Assembly: GCA_023418475.1 (NCBI GenBank)
Contig: JAEZZO010000036.1
Location: 1-64,000 of the forward strand
Source: Bacillota bacterium
GTDB taxonomy: Bacteria > Bacillota > Clostridia > Lachnospirales > Lachnospiraceae
Length of the DNA stretch: 64,000 bases
Direction of reading: 5' to 3'
A model generated the notes under the pieces. That model was not told where the DNA came from, ran no database searches, and saw only the letters and a program-made list of their open reading frames with translations. Shown piece by piece: positions 1-9,045 of the stretch (its first letter is position 1; each line of letters begins with the position of its first letter). The position numbers and the translations under genes were made by a program.

Positions 1-431
1 GGTATACCACAGTTACTTCACCGGCAAATGCAATAACACCTTTATCAATCACAGCCTATAATCCGCAGAATAGTGCATTATTTGAACAGGCCGGCAGAGG
101 TTACTCCAGAAACAATTCAATCAATCCTGAACTTGCTGCACCCGGTGTTGACATTACAGTACCAACACTGATGAAAGGATTTACCACTGCCTCCGGTACC
201 AGTCTGGCCTCAGCACATGCTGCTGGAATTACAGCTATTATGCTAGAATGGGGAATTGTGAAAGGATTTTATCCGGAGATGAATTCCATTGTTGCAAAGA
301 AGTATTTAATCCGGGGTGCTCAAAGAAGTAAAAATTTAACCTATCCAAATCGTGATTGGGGATATGGAATAATTGACCTTTATAACGTATTTAATGTACT
401 GCGGACGGATTTTCCGACTTCTGCAAAATAA
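1..431 (+). CDS. S8 (subtilisin-like) peptidase, C-terminal part
   Basis: Partial gene that enters from outside the window; the open frame runs from base 3 to the TAA at 429-431. It carries the third subtilase signature, SGTSLASAHAAG, whose Ser is the catalytic nucleophile in active members, preceded by NPELAAPGVDI, the usual stretch before that motif. About 140 residues are visible; the Asp and His motifs would lie upstream. Clostridial S8 proteins of this type include secreted or spore-associated proteases related to CspB/CspC, but a precise role cannot be assigned from the C-terminus. The nucleophile is present, so this end shows no sign of a pseudoprotease. Confidence 0.85.
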   Translation, partial: YTTVTSPANAITPLSITAYNPQNSALFEQAGRGYSRNNSINPELAAPGVDITVPTLMKGFTTASGTSLASAHAAGITAIMLEWGIVKGFYPEMNSIVAKKYLIRGAQRSKNLTYPNRDWGYGIIDLYNVFNVLRTDFPTSAK

Positions 432-602
432 TAGAATGTGCCCGGATACCAATTGAATTTTTTTCTTTTTGCTTTATTCAGGCATCAAATGCCAAAATTT
501 ATTTTATCGGTGGAACAGGACAATAGATACACTTATATCCATCTATATTATTTGAATTCATCTGTATGGAGGTGTGCCCATGTCAAGTGGGTTATTTCGT
601 TT

Positions 603-857
603 CTATTTTTCTTTTCTCTTCCTCACACATTCTGCCAGAAGATATTCGATTTGCCCGTTGATTGACCGAAAGTCATCATCTGCCCATGCGGCCAGTTCAT
701 TCCAGAGAATCGGTGAAAGCCTCAGAAGAATTTGCTTTTTTAATTTTTCTTTTTCCTTAAGGGCTTTCTCTCTTTTTATGACTTCCTCTTCCATTTCCTT
801 TATGTTCTCTAATCGTGCCTTAAGTTTTTCTTCCTTCGCTTCTATTTTATCTTCCAT
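603..857 (-). CDS. Small coiled-coil plus ribbon-helix-helix (Arc-like) protein
   Basis: 84 residues. Residues 1-40 are almost entirely Glu/Lys/Leu and should form a coiled coil. The C-terminal half contains LRLSPILWNELAAWADDDF and INGQIEYLLAE, which match the Arc/MetJ ribbon-helix-helix pattern (beta strand, helix, Asn-Gly turn, helix). The likely role is a small DNA-binding protein in which the coiled coil adds oligomerisation. AAGG lies about 10 nt before the ATG. It is convergent with the S8 peptidase gene. Target unknown; an autoregulator or chromosome-associated factor are both possible. Confidence 0.65.
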   Translation of the reverse strand: MEDKIEAKEEKLKARLENIKEMEEEVIKREKALKEKEKLKKQILLRLSPILWNELAAWADDDFRSINGQIEYLLAECVRKRKEK

Positions 858-904
858 TCTTCACAACCTTTAGATAATATTATTCGAATTATACACTCTG
901 ACTA

Positions 905-1100
905 TTAATATTTAAGTGCCAAATTCTCACGCTGATTTTTCAGCACAAGGTTATTATAACCCCGTGTGAGAATTTGACATCCCCCAGCGGATGCACCCTC
1001 GCTCCGCTCGGCGCGTTTATATAATGAAAGCCTAAAAATGTATGTCAGATGAATATATATGTGCTCAAATTCATCTACATTACCTGAATCAGGCTTTGAC
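905..1100 (-). repeat. Composite intergenic repeat, copy A
   Basis: About 195 bp, similar along its length to 2334-2525. It contains a long hairpin (CAAATTCTCACGCTGATTTT against the complementary GTGTGAGAATTTGACA half), a GC-rich segment, and a terminal stem-loop module (1025-1100) that recurs at 22698-22799 and 54394-54480. Read on the minus strand, the module starts just 3' of the SPFH stop codon. No coding potential seen. Confidence 0.75.
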
Positions 1101-1112
1101 TATCGAATCCTA

Positions 1113-2129
1113 TTAGTAAATAGAACCGCTGTTTACAACCGGCTGTGCATCTTTATTTCCGCAAAGCACAACCAGCAGATTGCTTACCATGGCAGCCTTT
1201 CTTTCATCATCCAGTACCACAATTTCTTCCTCACTAAGCTGGTCAATCGCCATTTTAACCATACTGACAGCACCCTCTACAATCTTCTGACGAGCTGCTA
1301 TCACAGCAACAGCCTGCTGTCTCTGCAGCATTGCAGCAGCAATTTCTTCAGAATAAGATAAATGAGTTATTCTTACTTCCTTAATTTCAAGTCCTGCCTC
1401 ACTTACTCTTTGCTGGAGCTCGTTTTTCATGCTCTCTGCAATTTCCTGACTGCTACCGCGCAGTGTCTTCTCATCCGCATCGTCTTCCATCGTATCATAA
1501 GGATATAATCTTGCAATATTACGGATCGTGGAATCACACTGGATGGAGAGAAAAGACTTATAATTTTCTACGTTAAAGACCGCCTTCGTCGGGTCTGCTA
1601 CTCTCCAGATTACAATAGCACCGATAATAATCGGATTACCCAGGACGTCATTTACCTTTTGCTTTTCATTATTCAGGGTCAGTGTTTTTGTTGATATTTT
1701 CTTGCCAGATGTCGCAGGTATGCTCGCTTGAGCATTCGTAGAGGTCGTCCCCGTACCTATACTTGGATTTACCTGCGTTGTGCTAGCCGGATTAAATACT
1801 CCGGTAAAAGGATGAACATAATAGAAGCCTTCCTTCTTGATCGTTCCATAGTACTTACCAAATAAGGTGAGTACTATGGCTTCATTCGGGTTGACGATAT
1901 GAAATCCACCCAGTATTGTAAATAATGCAACCATTAAAATAATTCCGAACGTCAGCATTACTGCACCTCCGGAGGAAGCTTTTGCAAGGCTTATGCTTCC
2001 TGCTATGATCAGGAGAATTGATATTGCGAAACCAGCTAAAACAAGTAATAGCATCAACCCACCGGAATAACCTTTTATCTCCTTCTCCTCAATAATATTG
2101 ATTTCACTATTATTTACTTCATTACCCAT
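1113..2129 (-). CDS. SPFH/band-7 domain membrane protein
   Basis: 338 residues. Two hydrophobic segments near residues 24-50 and 56-75 are followed by an SPFH (stomatin/prohibitin/flotillin) domain starting at FHIVNPNEAIVLTLFGKYYG and ending in a helical, Ala/Gln-rich region (AAAMLQRQQAVAVIAARQKI). A Ser/Thr/Ala-rich insert near residues 113-145 interrupts the first part of the domain, so the protein is a little longer than minimal stomatins. Such proteins form oligomeric scaffolds in membrane microdomains and often work with a protease or transporter; no NfeD partner is adjacent. GGAGG lies 8 nt before the ATG. The promoter and dyad at 2153-2205 belong to this gene. Confidence 0.85.
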   Translation of the reverse strand: MGNEVNNSEINIIEEKEIKGYSGGLMLLLVLAGFAISILLIIAGSISLAKASSGGAVMLTFGIILMVALFTILGGFHIVNPNEAIVLTLFGKYYGTIKKEGFYYVHPFTGVFNPASTTQVNPSIGTGTTSTNAQASIPATSGKKISTKTLTLNNEKQKVNDVLGNPIIIGAIVIWRVADPTKAVFNVENYKSFLSIQCDSTIRNIARLYPYDTMEDDADEKTLRGSSQEIAESMKNELQQRVSEAGLEIKEVRITHLSYSEEIAAAMLQRQQAVAVIAARQKIVEGAVSMVKMAIDQLSEEEIVVLDDERKAAMVSNLLVVLCGNKDAQPVVNSGSIY

Positions 2130-2152
2130 AACATGTCCCTCCTATAATATAA

Positions 2153-2205
2153 ATATGATATCATATTGATATCATATTTATACCATTATGATGTACAACT
2201 GTCAA
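2153..2205 (-). promoter_or_regulatory. Sigma-A type promoter with an operator-like dyad upstream of the SPFH gene
   Basis: On the minus strand, TTGACA (2205-2200) and TATAAA (2182-2177) are separated by 17 nt, an ideal promoter. Just downstream lies a perfect 11-bp dyad with a 3-nt spacer (2153-2177; ATATGATATCA, TAT, then its complement), containing two TGATATCA boxes. It covers the expected start of transcription, so a dimeric repressor bound there would block initiation. The regulator is not identifiable. Confidence 0.75.
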
Positions 2206-2333
2206 TTAAAATTTTATTAAAGTAGAATTTTATTTTCAATAAGAATACCATTCCCGAAGTAAGCGTCGTGGGGATTTTTGACAAATGAATTTCCTCGGCG
2301 CTTACTCAAATTTCCTGCTATACTAATATGTTT

Positions 2334-2525
2334 CGAGTGTCAAATTCTCGCGCTGATTTTTCAGCACCTAGGTTACTATAAACCCGCGTGAGAATTAGAC
2401 AGCCTCCGGCGGATGCACACTCGCTCTGCTCGGCGAATTTATATAATAAAAGCTTAAAATTTTATTCGCCGGATGGATATGGGTAACCTCGTATCCATCT
2501 TCATAACTTGAATAAGGCTTTTGCC
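2334..2525 (-). repeat. Composite intergenic repeat, copy B
   Basis: Second copy of the repeat at 905-1100 in the same orientation: hairpin with CAAATTCTCGCGCTGATTTT, then the GC-rich segment, then a terminal stem-loop (2447-2524) whose apical helix is GATGGATA paired with TATCCATC. On the minus strand the stem-loop begins about 24 nt after the stop codon of the P-type ATPase. The remainder of 2206-2548 shows no gene. Confidence 0.75.
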
Positions 2526-2548
2526 GTACAAATCATAATATATTGTAA

Positions 2549-5260
2549 CTAGGTGCCCATATAATCTGCTTTTTTACTTAAAATAGATTTTCGTATAAAA
2601 TCTACCGGTATTACGGTAAACGCAAGCAGAATGACCAAAATCAGATGCTTAAAATCCATCCGTACCGTACGGAATATACTTCCCCCAAAGTATATAATCA
2701 TAACTTGAATTACAGTAACAATTCCCATAATCCATAAAAAAGGTTTATTCACTGCAATATAATCCAGTAAATTCATTTTATGCGTTCTGGAACAAAAGCT
2801 TGTAAAGATGGCAGTAAACATGAACAACGCAAAAAAAGCAGTCATTTTATATAAATTAGTAGGGAATTGAAATATCCTCTCGAGCACCGTACTTTTCAGA
2901 AAAAACAGGCAGAGTACCGTTGAATAGATACTATTTACTGCTATCTGATTTTTCATATAAAGATTAATAATTTTTTCCTGACGTGCCTTGGGCGGTTCAC
3001 TCATATAACTGCTCCGTGCTTTTTCACCACTGAAGGCCAGACCGGCCAGGGTATCCATTACAATATTAATCCACAGCATCTGGATTACAGTGATCGGAGA
3101 ATCTACACCAATTAGCGGTCCGATGACAGTAATTCCTACCGCACACATACAAATACTCAACTGATAGATAATAAATTTACGAATGCTTTTGAAAATCGTA
3201 CGTCCATAACAGATAGCCTTTGAAATTGATATAAAGTTATTATCCATTATAACAATATCACCGGCTTCCTTTGCCACTTCCGTCCCGCTTCCCATTGCAA
3301 AACCGATATCCGCCAGCTTTAGAGCCGGAGCATCATTTACCCCGTCTCCGGTCATACCCACAACTAATCCCTTTGCCTGCGCGATACGTACTAATCTGCT
3401 TTTGTCCGTCGGTAGCGCACGGGCTACTACTCTCAAATCCGGAAGTATCGAGGATAGATGCTCATCGGACATCGTTTTCATTTCTTCCGAGGATAGAATA
3501 ATATCATTGTTATTTTTAATCAGTCCAATCTCATTGGCAATTGCATATGCCGTCGGTGCAGAATCTCCTGTGATCATAACCGTCTGTATTCCAGCATGTT
3601 GAACATCATTTACTCCCTTGACTGCTTCCGGCCGGATTTCGTCTCTTATACCGATCAGTCCTACCAGAATTAGATTGTCAAATCCATTATTTCTCTGTAT
3701 AACTGCTTTACTCCCCATCGGATCTGCCACTGCAACTGCTATAATTCTCACCGCTTTTTCGGTAAGCTGTTTATAAGTATATTCGATCCTGGAGGTATTC
3801 GTAATTGGTAATACCATACCTGCTTCATCATAATATTTCCTGCAATACGGTAATATCTTCTCAGGTGCACCTTTGATTAAAGTTGCGATCCAATCACCGG
3901 TTATTGTAGTTGACATATATTTTAGATCACTCGAAAACGGTATTACATCCACAATATTTATTTTTTTATTGCTTTCCGGCAGACCGTTTACAAATTCCAG
4001 CATGGCTCTGTCTGATGCATTTCCACCAATTGCTGTTTTACCGTTTAAGACTGCAGAGCAATTATATTTTATGGAATCATGCAAAATTCCCCATAATTTA
4101 ATACGGTTTGCACCCATCTCACTTTTTTTCCACGTCTTTCCATTACCGCAAACAAAATGTGTTACATCAAGCTTCCCACACGTCAGAGTTCCCGTCTTAT
4201 CCGTAAATAAAATATTTATACTTCCCGCTGTTTCCAGTCCCACCAGTTTACGTACCAGAACATTATCTCTTAGCATGCGCTGCATATTTGCCGACAGCAC
4301 TACCGTAATCATCATCGGAAGACCCTCCGGTACTGCCATAACGATAACTGCAACAGCAAGGGTACATGCTTTTAAAATATGAGGAAACATAATCTTCCAG
4401 GAGGAACACATACTTAGTATGAGAGTGGGATCGAACTTGCAAAAGAGAATAATGTTGTTAAAAAAATACGCAAAGGCTGTAAAAGCAGCAGCTACATATC
4501 CAAATTTCCCAATCCCTTCTGCCAGCTCCTTCAGACGGATTTTGAGCGGGCTGTCTCTTGTTTCCTCCTGAATTTCTACCCCTATACGGCCATAATAAGT
4601 TTTATCTCCCACCTGAACCACACGCATGAAGCCTTCTCCGGCACAAACCACCGTACCGGAGAACACCAGCCGAGGATCCATAAAATCTACCATACCCCAA
4701 TTTGGTTTTTGTAAATTATACTGCGGAAACTTTTTAGCTTCCTTGCTTTCACCATTGATAGAGGATTGATCAACATCAAGAGAGCCTTCCAGGAGGAAGC
4801 CGTCTGCGGGAATCCGATCTCCCGGCTGCAATAAAATGATATCTCCCACAACAATTTCATTAATTGGGATTTGCCGCAATCCCTCTGCTCTTTGGACGCG
4901 GCATTCAATCCGTGCCGCCTCTTCCTGAAGCTTTTCGAACGCTGATTCACTGCCATATTCTGATATAGTGGAAACAAAGGTGGCAAGCAAAATAGCAACA
5001 CCGATACCTACAGATTCGAGCCAGCTTGATTGTTTGAACAAAAAAATAATATTTATTGCCAAAGCAATCAATAATATCTTTATAATCGGATCACCAAAGC
5101 TTTCAATAAAACTATGAAAGAAACCTTTCCGTTTTTTTTTGCTGATACGATTTTCTCCATATTTCTCACGCGATTGCTTTACTTCTTCTTTGGTAAGTCC
5201 TTTTATATTACCGCTAATCATATTCATATTTTGTTTTTTGATGGCTGACCGATTATCCAT
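2549..5260 (-). CDS. Calcium-transporting P-type ATPase, PMCA type
   Basis: 903 residues, full length for P2-type Ca2+ pumps. Order: N-terminal cation-ATPase domain, two membrane helices, actuator domain with INGES near 168-172, membrane segment with PEGLPM near 311 (the Ca2+-site helix, normally PEGLPL), phosphorylation motif DKTGTLT with Asp354, nucleotide-binding domain with KGAPE, hinge MTGDGVNDAPALK, and C-terminal helices with MLWINIVMDTLAGLAFS. It exports Ca2+ (possibly Mn2+) from the cytoplasm using ATP. The start at 5260 is set by GAGGGAAT just upstream, inside the conserved leader. It is a monocistronic minus-strand gene. Confidence 0.93.
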   Translation of the reverse strand: MDNRSAIKKQNMNMISGNIKGLTKEEVKQSREKYGENRISKKKRKGFFHSFIESFGDPIIKILLIALAINIIFLFKQSSWLESVGIGVAILLATFVSTISEYGSESAFEKLQEEAARIECRVQRAEGLRQIPINEIVVGDIILLQPGDRIPADGFLLEGSLDVDQSSINGESKEAKKFPQYNLQKPNWGMVDFMDPRLVFSGTVVCAGEGFMRVVQVGDKTYYGRIGVEIQEETRDSPLKIRLKELAEGIGKFGYVAAAFTAFAYFFNNIILFCKFDPTLILSMCSSWKIMFPHILKACTLAVAVIVMAVPEGLPMMITVVLSANMQRMLRDNVLVRKLVGLETAGSINILFTDKTGTLTCGKLDVTHFVCGNGKTWKKSEMGANRIKLWGILHDSIKYNCSAVLNGKTAIGGNASDRAMLEFVNGLPESNKKINIVDVIPFSSDLKYMSTTITGDWIATLIKGAPEKILPYCRKYYDEAGMVLPITNTSRIEYTYKQLTEKAVRIIAVAVADPMGSKAVIQRNNGFDNLILVGLIGIRDEIRPEAVKGVNDVQHAGIQTVMITGDSAPTAYAIANEIGLIKNNNDIILSSEEMKTMSDEHLSSILPDLRVVARALPTDKSRLVRIAQAKGLVVGMTGDGVNDAPALKLADIGFAMGSGTEVAKEAGDIVIMDNNFISISKAICYGRTIFKSIRKFIIYQLSICMCAVGITVIGPLIGVDSPITVIQMLWINIVMDTLAGLAFSGEKARSSYMSEPPKARQEKIINLYMKNQIAVNSIYSTVLCLFFLKSTVLERIFQFPTNLYKMTAFFALFMFTAIFTSFCSRTHKMNLLDYIAVNKPFLWIMGIVTVIQVMIIYFGGSIFRTVRMDFKHLILVILLAFTVIPVDFIRKSILSKKADYMGT

Positions 5261-5490
5261 ATTCCCTCACATTCCTGCGCAAGCTCTGTGCACATAATTA
5301 GTTTATACCCGGGATTAGGCAGGTACAAACTTTGAAATGAATGTGTGAAGAAGCTTTTACATCACACTTCCAATCATAATGCCGCAAGGCGGCATCTCAA
5401 ATAATTGGGAAAAACCCTGGAATGAGCACAGCGGTACTCCTTTCGGGATTTCTCTTCGTGTGAAGATGCTTTTACTTCACACTTCTCCTT
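5261..5490 (-). repeat. Structured 5' leader repeat, copy L1 (P-type ATPase)
   Basis: Read on the minus strand toward the ATG at 5260: a 117-bp class unit with nested hairpins (including the GATGCCGCC stem closed by CCAAT/ATTGG), then a hairpin with arms GTTTGTACC and GGTATAAAC around the loop TGCCTAATCC, then TGTGCACAGAGCTTGCGCA, then the ribosome site GAGGG. The same modules in the same order precede four other genes (10072, 21232, 48015 and, in part, 23027). Confidence 0.75.
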
Positions 5491-5587
5491 GCCTAATCTT
5501 ATGCAGGTAATGTAAAAGTTATATCATATTTTAGAAAATCAGCTCTTGTCCAGTCTAAACAGATCGGCTATACTATTATAATTGATT

Positions 5588-5755
5588 ATTGCTTTTTGAT
5601 AGGAAATTGCGAAACTATATCGTTATTTAAATTGTATACACAGAAAGCACATATTCCTCCGCTCCAACGCTCCTTCCGCTTAACTTCCGCTCCAGAACAT
5701 GTGCTTCCTGTGTATACAATTAATATGAGTTTCGCAATTACCTATTGCTTTTTGA
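5588..5755. mobile_element. Hairpin MITE, copy A, with target duplication
   Basis: An element of about 144 bp (5600-5743) bounded by inverted ends AGGAAATTGCGAAACT and AGTTTCGCAATTACCT and flanked by a perfect 12-bp direct repeat ATTGCTTTTTGA (5588-5599 and 5744-5755), the footprint of insertion. Inner arms TTGTATACACAGAAAGCACA and its near complement make the whole element an imperfect palindrome. Non-coding. A second copy lies at 19111-19273. It ends 20 nt before the TudS-like gene. Confidence 0.8.
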
Positions 5756-5775
5756 ATTTAAAAGGAGAATTACAG

Positions 5776-6213
5776 ATGAATGTTTTAATCAGTGCCTGTT
5801 TAATGGGTATGGAATGCCGATATAACGGTGCGGGATATTATGTAGAGGAACTGCAAGATCTAAAAGACAGATGCCATCTTATTCCAGTCTGTCCTGAAAT
5901 ATATGGAGGATTACAGACACCAAGAGATCCTGCAGAGATACAGAAAAATCGGGTTATTACCTCTGCAGGTACGGATGTAACGGCACAATATCAGAAGGGA
6001 GCACAGGAAATACTGAAATTAGCGCAATTTTATAATTGTTCCTATGCCATCTTAAAGGAGCGCAGTCCTTCCTGTGGTTTTGGCTATATTTATGACGGAA
6101 CCTTTTCCGGTAAATTAATAGAAGGCAGCGGCCTGACAGCTGATCTATTAAGTCGGGAAGGCATCTGCATCATTGGGGAAACAAAGCTGAAGGAATTTGT
6201 AGACAAGCTCTAA
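5776..6213 (+). CDS. DUF523 family protein (TudS-like)
   Basis: 145 residues. The family hallmark is three conserved Cys sites: ISACLMGMECRYNG at the N-terminus, PVCPE in the middle and RSPSCGFG near residue 100. DUF523 members such as TudS bind a [4Fe-4S] cluster through three Cys and desulfurate 2-thiouracil; that activity is family knowledge and not proven here. The start at 5776 is chosen because AAAGGAG lies 9 nt upstream and the protein then begins with the conserved MNVLISACL. The frame stays open further upstream, but there it only reads through the MITE. Confidence 0.85.
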   Translation: MNVLISACLMGMECRYNGAGYYVEELQDLKDRCHLIPVCPEIYGGLQTPRDPAEIQKNRVITSAGTDVTAQYQKGAQEILKLAQFYNCSYAILKERSPSCGFGYIYDGTFSGKLIEGSGLTADLLSREGICIIGETKLKEFVDKL

Positions 6214-6217
6214 ACAT

Positions 6218-6712
6218 TTATTTTTTCAGTCGGGTAATGAAAAATTGCAGTGACATTCCCAGGGCAGCCACCCCCAGTACGATTGCACATATCCCTTTTA
6301 TCGGAGATATCATTTCTTTTGTTTTCTGTCCTTTTTCTATCATTCTAATTGTGTTACCATGCAGATCCGCTTCACCTCCATGCTCCCTGCAGGCACGGTG
6401 AAATATCGCCGTTATCTCTACCATATCTCCGGTATAATCATAAGTGCCAAAACAGGTCACTTTACTTGCCTCCTTTTTATTTAACCAGACTCCGATCGCA
6501 TTGGTAGTATCATTTATGTTAATCCAGGTAAAATCCCCTCTGTTCATACTTTCTCCGATAGCTTCCCCTCGAATTGTCACTAATTTTCCATCATATTCCT
6601 TCGCATTATTAATCAGATCATTGATACTTACCTTTATTTCCGCCTTAGCTTTCACGGGAATTAGAAGGGTGAACAGGGCAATTATGATTAGTGTCTGATA
6701 AATTTTACGCAT
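6218..6712 (-). CDS. Exported, membrane-anchored OB-fold-like protein downstream of trkH
   Basis: 164 residues. An N-terminal signal sequence ends at VKAKAE. The exported part has the look of an OB-like domain (DLINNAKEYDGKLVTIRGEA, then a conserved FTWININD strand), and a single C-terminal membrane helix lies near 140-158. The first 25 nt overlap the end of trkH, so the two are translationally coupled. The function is not known; it may be an accessory of the potassium system, or may simply be cotranscribed. Confidence 0.7.
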   Translation of the reverse strand: MRKIYQTLIIIALFTLLIPVKAKAEIKVSINDLINNAKEYDGKLVTIRGEAIGESMNRGDFTWININDTTNAIGVWLNKKEASKVTCFGTYDYTGDMVEITAIFHRACREHGGEADLHGNTIRMIEKGQKTKEMISPIKGICAIVLGVAALGMSLQFFITRLKK

Positions 6713-8220
6713 GCTTTTTTAACACCTCCGAACGAATAACCAATTAATGCGAAAACTGAAAGAAATTCCAGTCTTCCCAAATACATTGCAATGATATAAT
6801 AAATTTTCATAACTGCAGGCATAGACGGATCCGTCACACCGATGGAAAGACCAACATTGCCAGATACGGATGCTGCTTCAAATGCAGATTGGGTAAGTGA
6901 ATATCCATAATAGGTACCAAGCATGGTACCTATCGTAAACATCACCATATAACAGCAGATTATGATAGCAGAGGATTTAATCATTCCATCCTCCAGTATC
7001 CGATCTTTCATATAGTGAAATTTATATACTTTCACATTTTTTTCTGAAGAGAGGAGCTTCTTCACATCCATAATAAGTCCTTTCCATACAACACCGACTC
7101 TCAATCCCTTAAAACCGCCTGCTGTGGAACAGGCACAGCCACCGATCAGCATGACAATTATCATGATCAAATTTCCGAAATCTCCCCACTCCAGAGCAAA
7201 TTGCCGGGCATAAATCGTTCCGAAGCCTGTCGTTGTATGAGCCGAAAGTACATTAAATACTACCCTTCGAAACCCCGCAACTGCATCCGGATAAGCCTTC
7301 AGTTTGTCAAGACCGGCAAGTGCCAGAATACATGCAACAAAAGAAGTTGCAAAAAAGCTTTGCGTCTCGATATTTTTCATTATCTCTTTACGATTTCCCT
7401 GCCATACTGCATAATGCAATCCAAAGTTTAAAGAGCCAAGGATAAAAATCACCATTGCCACTGTTTCATAAACGGCACTGTGATAGTACATAATGTTCTG
7501 TGAATTGGGAGCAAAACCTCCCGTACTCCAGGAAGATTCAAAGATATAGAGGGCATGCAGCAGTGCAGATACCGGTTTCAGCCCAATGGAAACACCAACA
7601 ATCCATAATACAGTTGTTCCGATAAGCAAATAAATCATACTGATTTTCCAGATCTGTCTCGCGGTTCCTTTCACATTAGGAAGCAGCTCAATATCCTTAC
7701 CTTCACCTACATACATTTTATAAGCTCCGCCAGTTCCTTTGGTCAGAAAGGTAAGTGCCAGAACAACCATACCCTGCCCACCAATAAAGGTTAAGATATG
7801 CCTCCACATATTAAGCGCATTGGATAGATGATCCAGATCTGTTGTCAGTGCAAGTCCCGTTGTGGTAAAACCACTCATGACGTCAAAACAGGCATCCAGG
7901 ATAGATTTGCTATGTCCGCTGAGAATATAGGGGACAGCACAGATAACCATAAGTAAAATCCAGGAAAGTGCTGCAATTACGAAGCCATGCTTCCATTGAA
8001 AGCTCGATTTATCTTCGCGAAAGCCATACCCCACCATAGAAAAACCTGTAATCAGTGCTATGGACAGGCTGATCAGAAAGTCTAGAAGCGGATTCCATTC
8101 TCCAAAGCATACTGCTGTGATGATTGGTATGATAATAAGCAGGGCAATAATTAACACGATATATCCCGTATAATAACTGATAATTTTTACACTTGAGGTT
8201 TTTGCTTTTATCTCATTCAT
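6688..8220 (-). CDS. trkH: TrkH/KtrB-type potassium uptake channel subunit
   Basis: 510 residues with the four-fold M1-P-M2 repeat of the TrkH/KtrB family. P-loop filters are visible as SGFTTTGLAL, SSWSTGGFAPN, HTTTGFGTIY and SVSGNVGLSIG. It forms the membrane part of a K+ uptake system gated by TrkA/KtrA rings. The start is placed at 8220 rather than at the upstream codon at 8247, because GAAGGA lies 12 nt before this ATG. It is the distal part of the minus-strand cluster with two RCK genes. One RCK ring plus TrkH is the usual arrangement, so the paired RCK genes suggest a heteromeric ring. Confidence 0.92.
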   Translation of the reverse strand: MNEIKAKTSSVKIISYYTGYIVLIIALLIIIPIITAVCFGEWNPLLDFLISLSIALITGFSMVGYGFREDKSSFQWKHGFVIAALSWILLMVICAVPYILSGHSKSILDACFDVMSGFTTTGLALTTDLDHLSNALNMWRHILTFIGGQGMVVLALTFLTKGTGGAYKMYVGEGKDIELLPNVKGTARQIWKISMIYLLIGTTVLWIVGVSIGLKPVSALLHALYIFESSWSTGGFAPNSQNIMYYHSAVYETVAMVIFILGSLNFGLHYAVWQGNRKEIMKNIETQSFFATSFVACILALAGLDKLKAYPDAVAGFRRVVFNVLSAHTTTGFGTIYARQFALEWGDFGNLIMIIVMLIGGCACSTAGGFKGLRVGVVWKGLIMDVKKLLSSEKNVKVYKFHYMKDRILEDGMIKSSAIIICCYMVMFTIGTMLGTYYGYSLTQSAFEAASVSGNVGLSIGVTDPSMPAVMKIYYIIAMYLGRLEFLSVFALIGYSFGGVKKACVKFIRH

Positions 8221-8272
8221 TATTATCCATTCCTTCACATATAACATAACTTATCTTGCAAGACTACATTGA

Positions 8273-8377
8273 TTATCCCATAATGATTGCTGAAATGAGA
8301 AATGTCAGCATCAGATAAAGACCTCCCACCATCAATTCGATAAAAATTCCTCTTATTTCTTTCTTCCTAAAATCCAT
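8273..8377 (-). CDS. 34-residue single-span membrane peptide between trkA and trkH
   Basis: A small gene of 34 codons plus TAA. It starts inside the last 25 nt of the upstream RCK gene and has a strong ribosome site, GGAGGG, 8 nt before the ATG. The product starts MDFRKKEIRG (positive, cytoplasmic side), followed by one hydrophobic helix (FIELMVGGLYLMLTFLISAI). The position inside a K+ transporter operon recalls KdpF, a peptide of about 29 residues that stabilises KdpABC; the sequence is not recognisably KdpF. The inference is that it is a small subunit of the Trk/Ktr complex. Confidence 0.7.
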   Translation of the reverse strand: MDFRKKEIRGIFIELMVGGLYLMLTFLISAIIMG

Positions 8378-9045
8378 TTTCTATTCCCTCCGTCATATAA
8401 CTGCATCACAAGCGTTGATAAAACTGTTTTATTTGTGATAATAAGAATTTTATCATTTTGTACAATAAGGGAATCTCCTCTTGGGTAGATTACACTGTCA
8501 TCATGAAGAATGGATACAATAACACACTCCTTCGGAAGCTCAAGCTCCTTTACGGTCTTACTGCACCAGGGATTATTCTCACGAATTGATAACTCGGCTA
8601 ATATCATAGCTCCACGCTCAAAAGTATTTACAATCCGGTAATCATCCTTGTCGAAAGAAAATTCAATCAGATTAGCAATTACTTGTGTACTGCATACCGT
8701 ATTATCAATACCTAAATTTTTAAACATAATCATATTCTTCGGGTTATTAACACGCGCGATTGTTTTCTTTGGCTGAAAGCTTAACCTGGCTATCTGGCAT
8801 ATCACGAGATTTTCCTCATCTGTTCCGGTTACTGCAGCAACTACTTCCGCATCCTCAATACCGGCATCCTTTAACACCTCCAGATTAGTGCCATCTCCAC
8901 AGATTACATCTGTATCAAAATCTTCAGCAATTCTTGTACAGGTATCTTTATCGCGTTCGATCAGAGTAACTTCATAGTCTCTTTCTCTTAACGTTTTAAA
9001 GAGATTGTATCCAATCTTACCTCCACCGATTATGATTGTTTTCAT
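8353..9045 (-). CDS. trkA: TrkA/KtrA-type RCK protein (second)
   Basis: 230 residues. RCK-N Rossmann domain: MKTIIIGGGKIGYNLFKTL with GGGxxG, acidic end of strand 2 (LIERD), and the conserved GDGTNLEVLKDAGIEDAE. RCK-C domain from about residue 140. It is a cytoplasmic gating ring subunit that binds NAD(H) or ATP/ADP and controls TrkH. GTAAGGAG lies upstream; the first codons overlap the end of the preceding RCK gene by 4 nt. The two RCK proteins differ enough (217 and 230 residues) to suggest division of labour. Confidence 0.9.
   Translation of the reverse strand: MKTIIIGGGKIGYNLFKTLRERDYEVTLIERDKDTCTRIAEDFDTDVICGDGTNLEVLKDAGIEDAEVVAAVTGTDEENLVICQIARLSFQPKKTIARVNNPKNMIMFKNLGIDNTVCSTQVIANLIEFSFDKDDYRIVNTFERGAMILAELSIRENNPWCSKTVKELELPKECVIVSILHDDSVIYPRGDSLIVQNDKILIITNKTVLSTLVMQLYDGGNRKWILGRKK

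Noticed and set aside
3873..4382. 169-codon plus-strand frame opposite the P-type ATPase
   Set aside because: Antisense shadow of conserved coding sequence without its own ribosome site; the same applies to 13450-13845, 16118-16645 and 17621-18079.
5596..5775. N-terminal extension of the DUF523 protein
   Set aside because: The frame is open, but it only reads through the MITE; the ribosome site and family alignment put the start at 5776.
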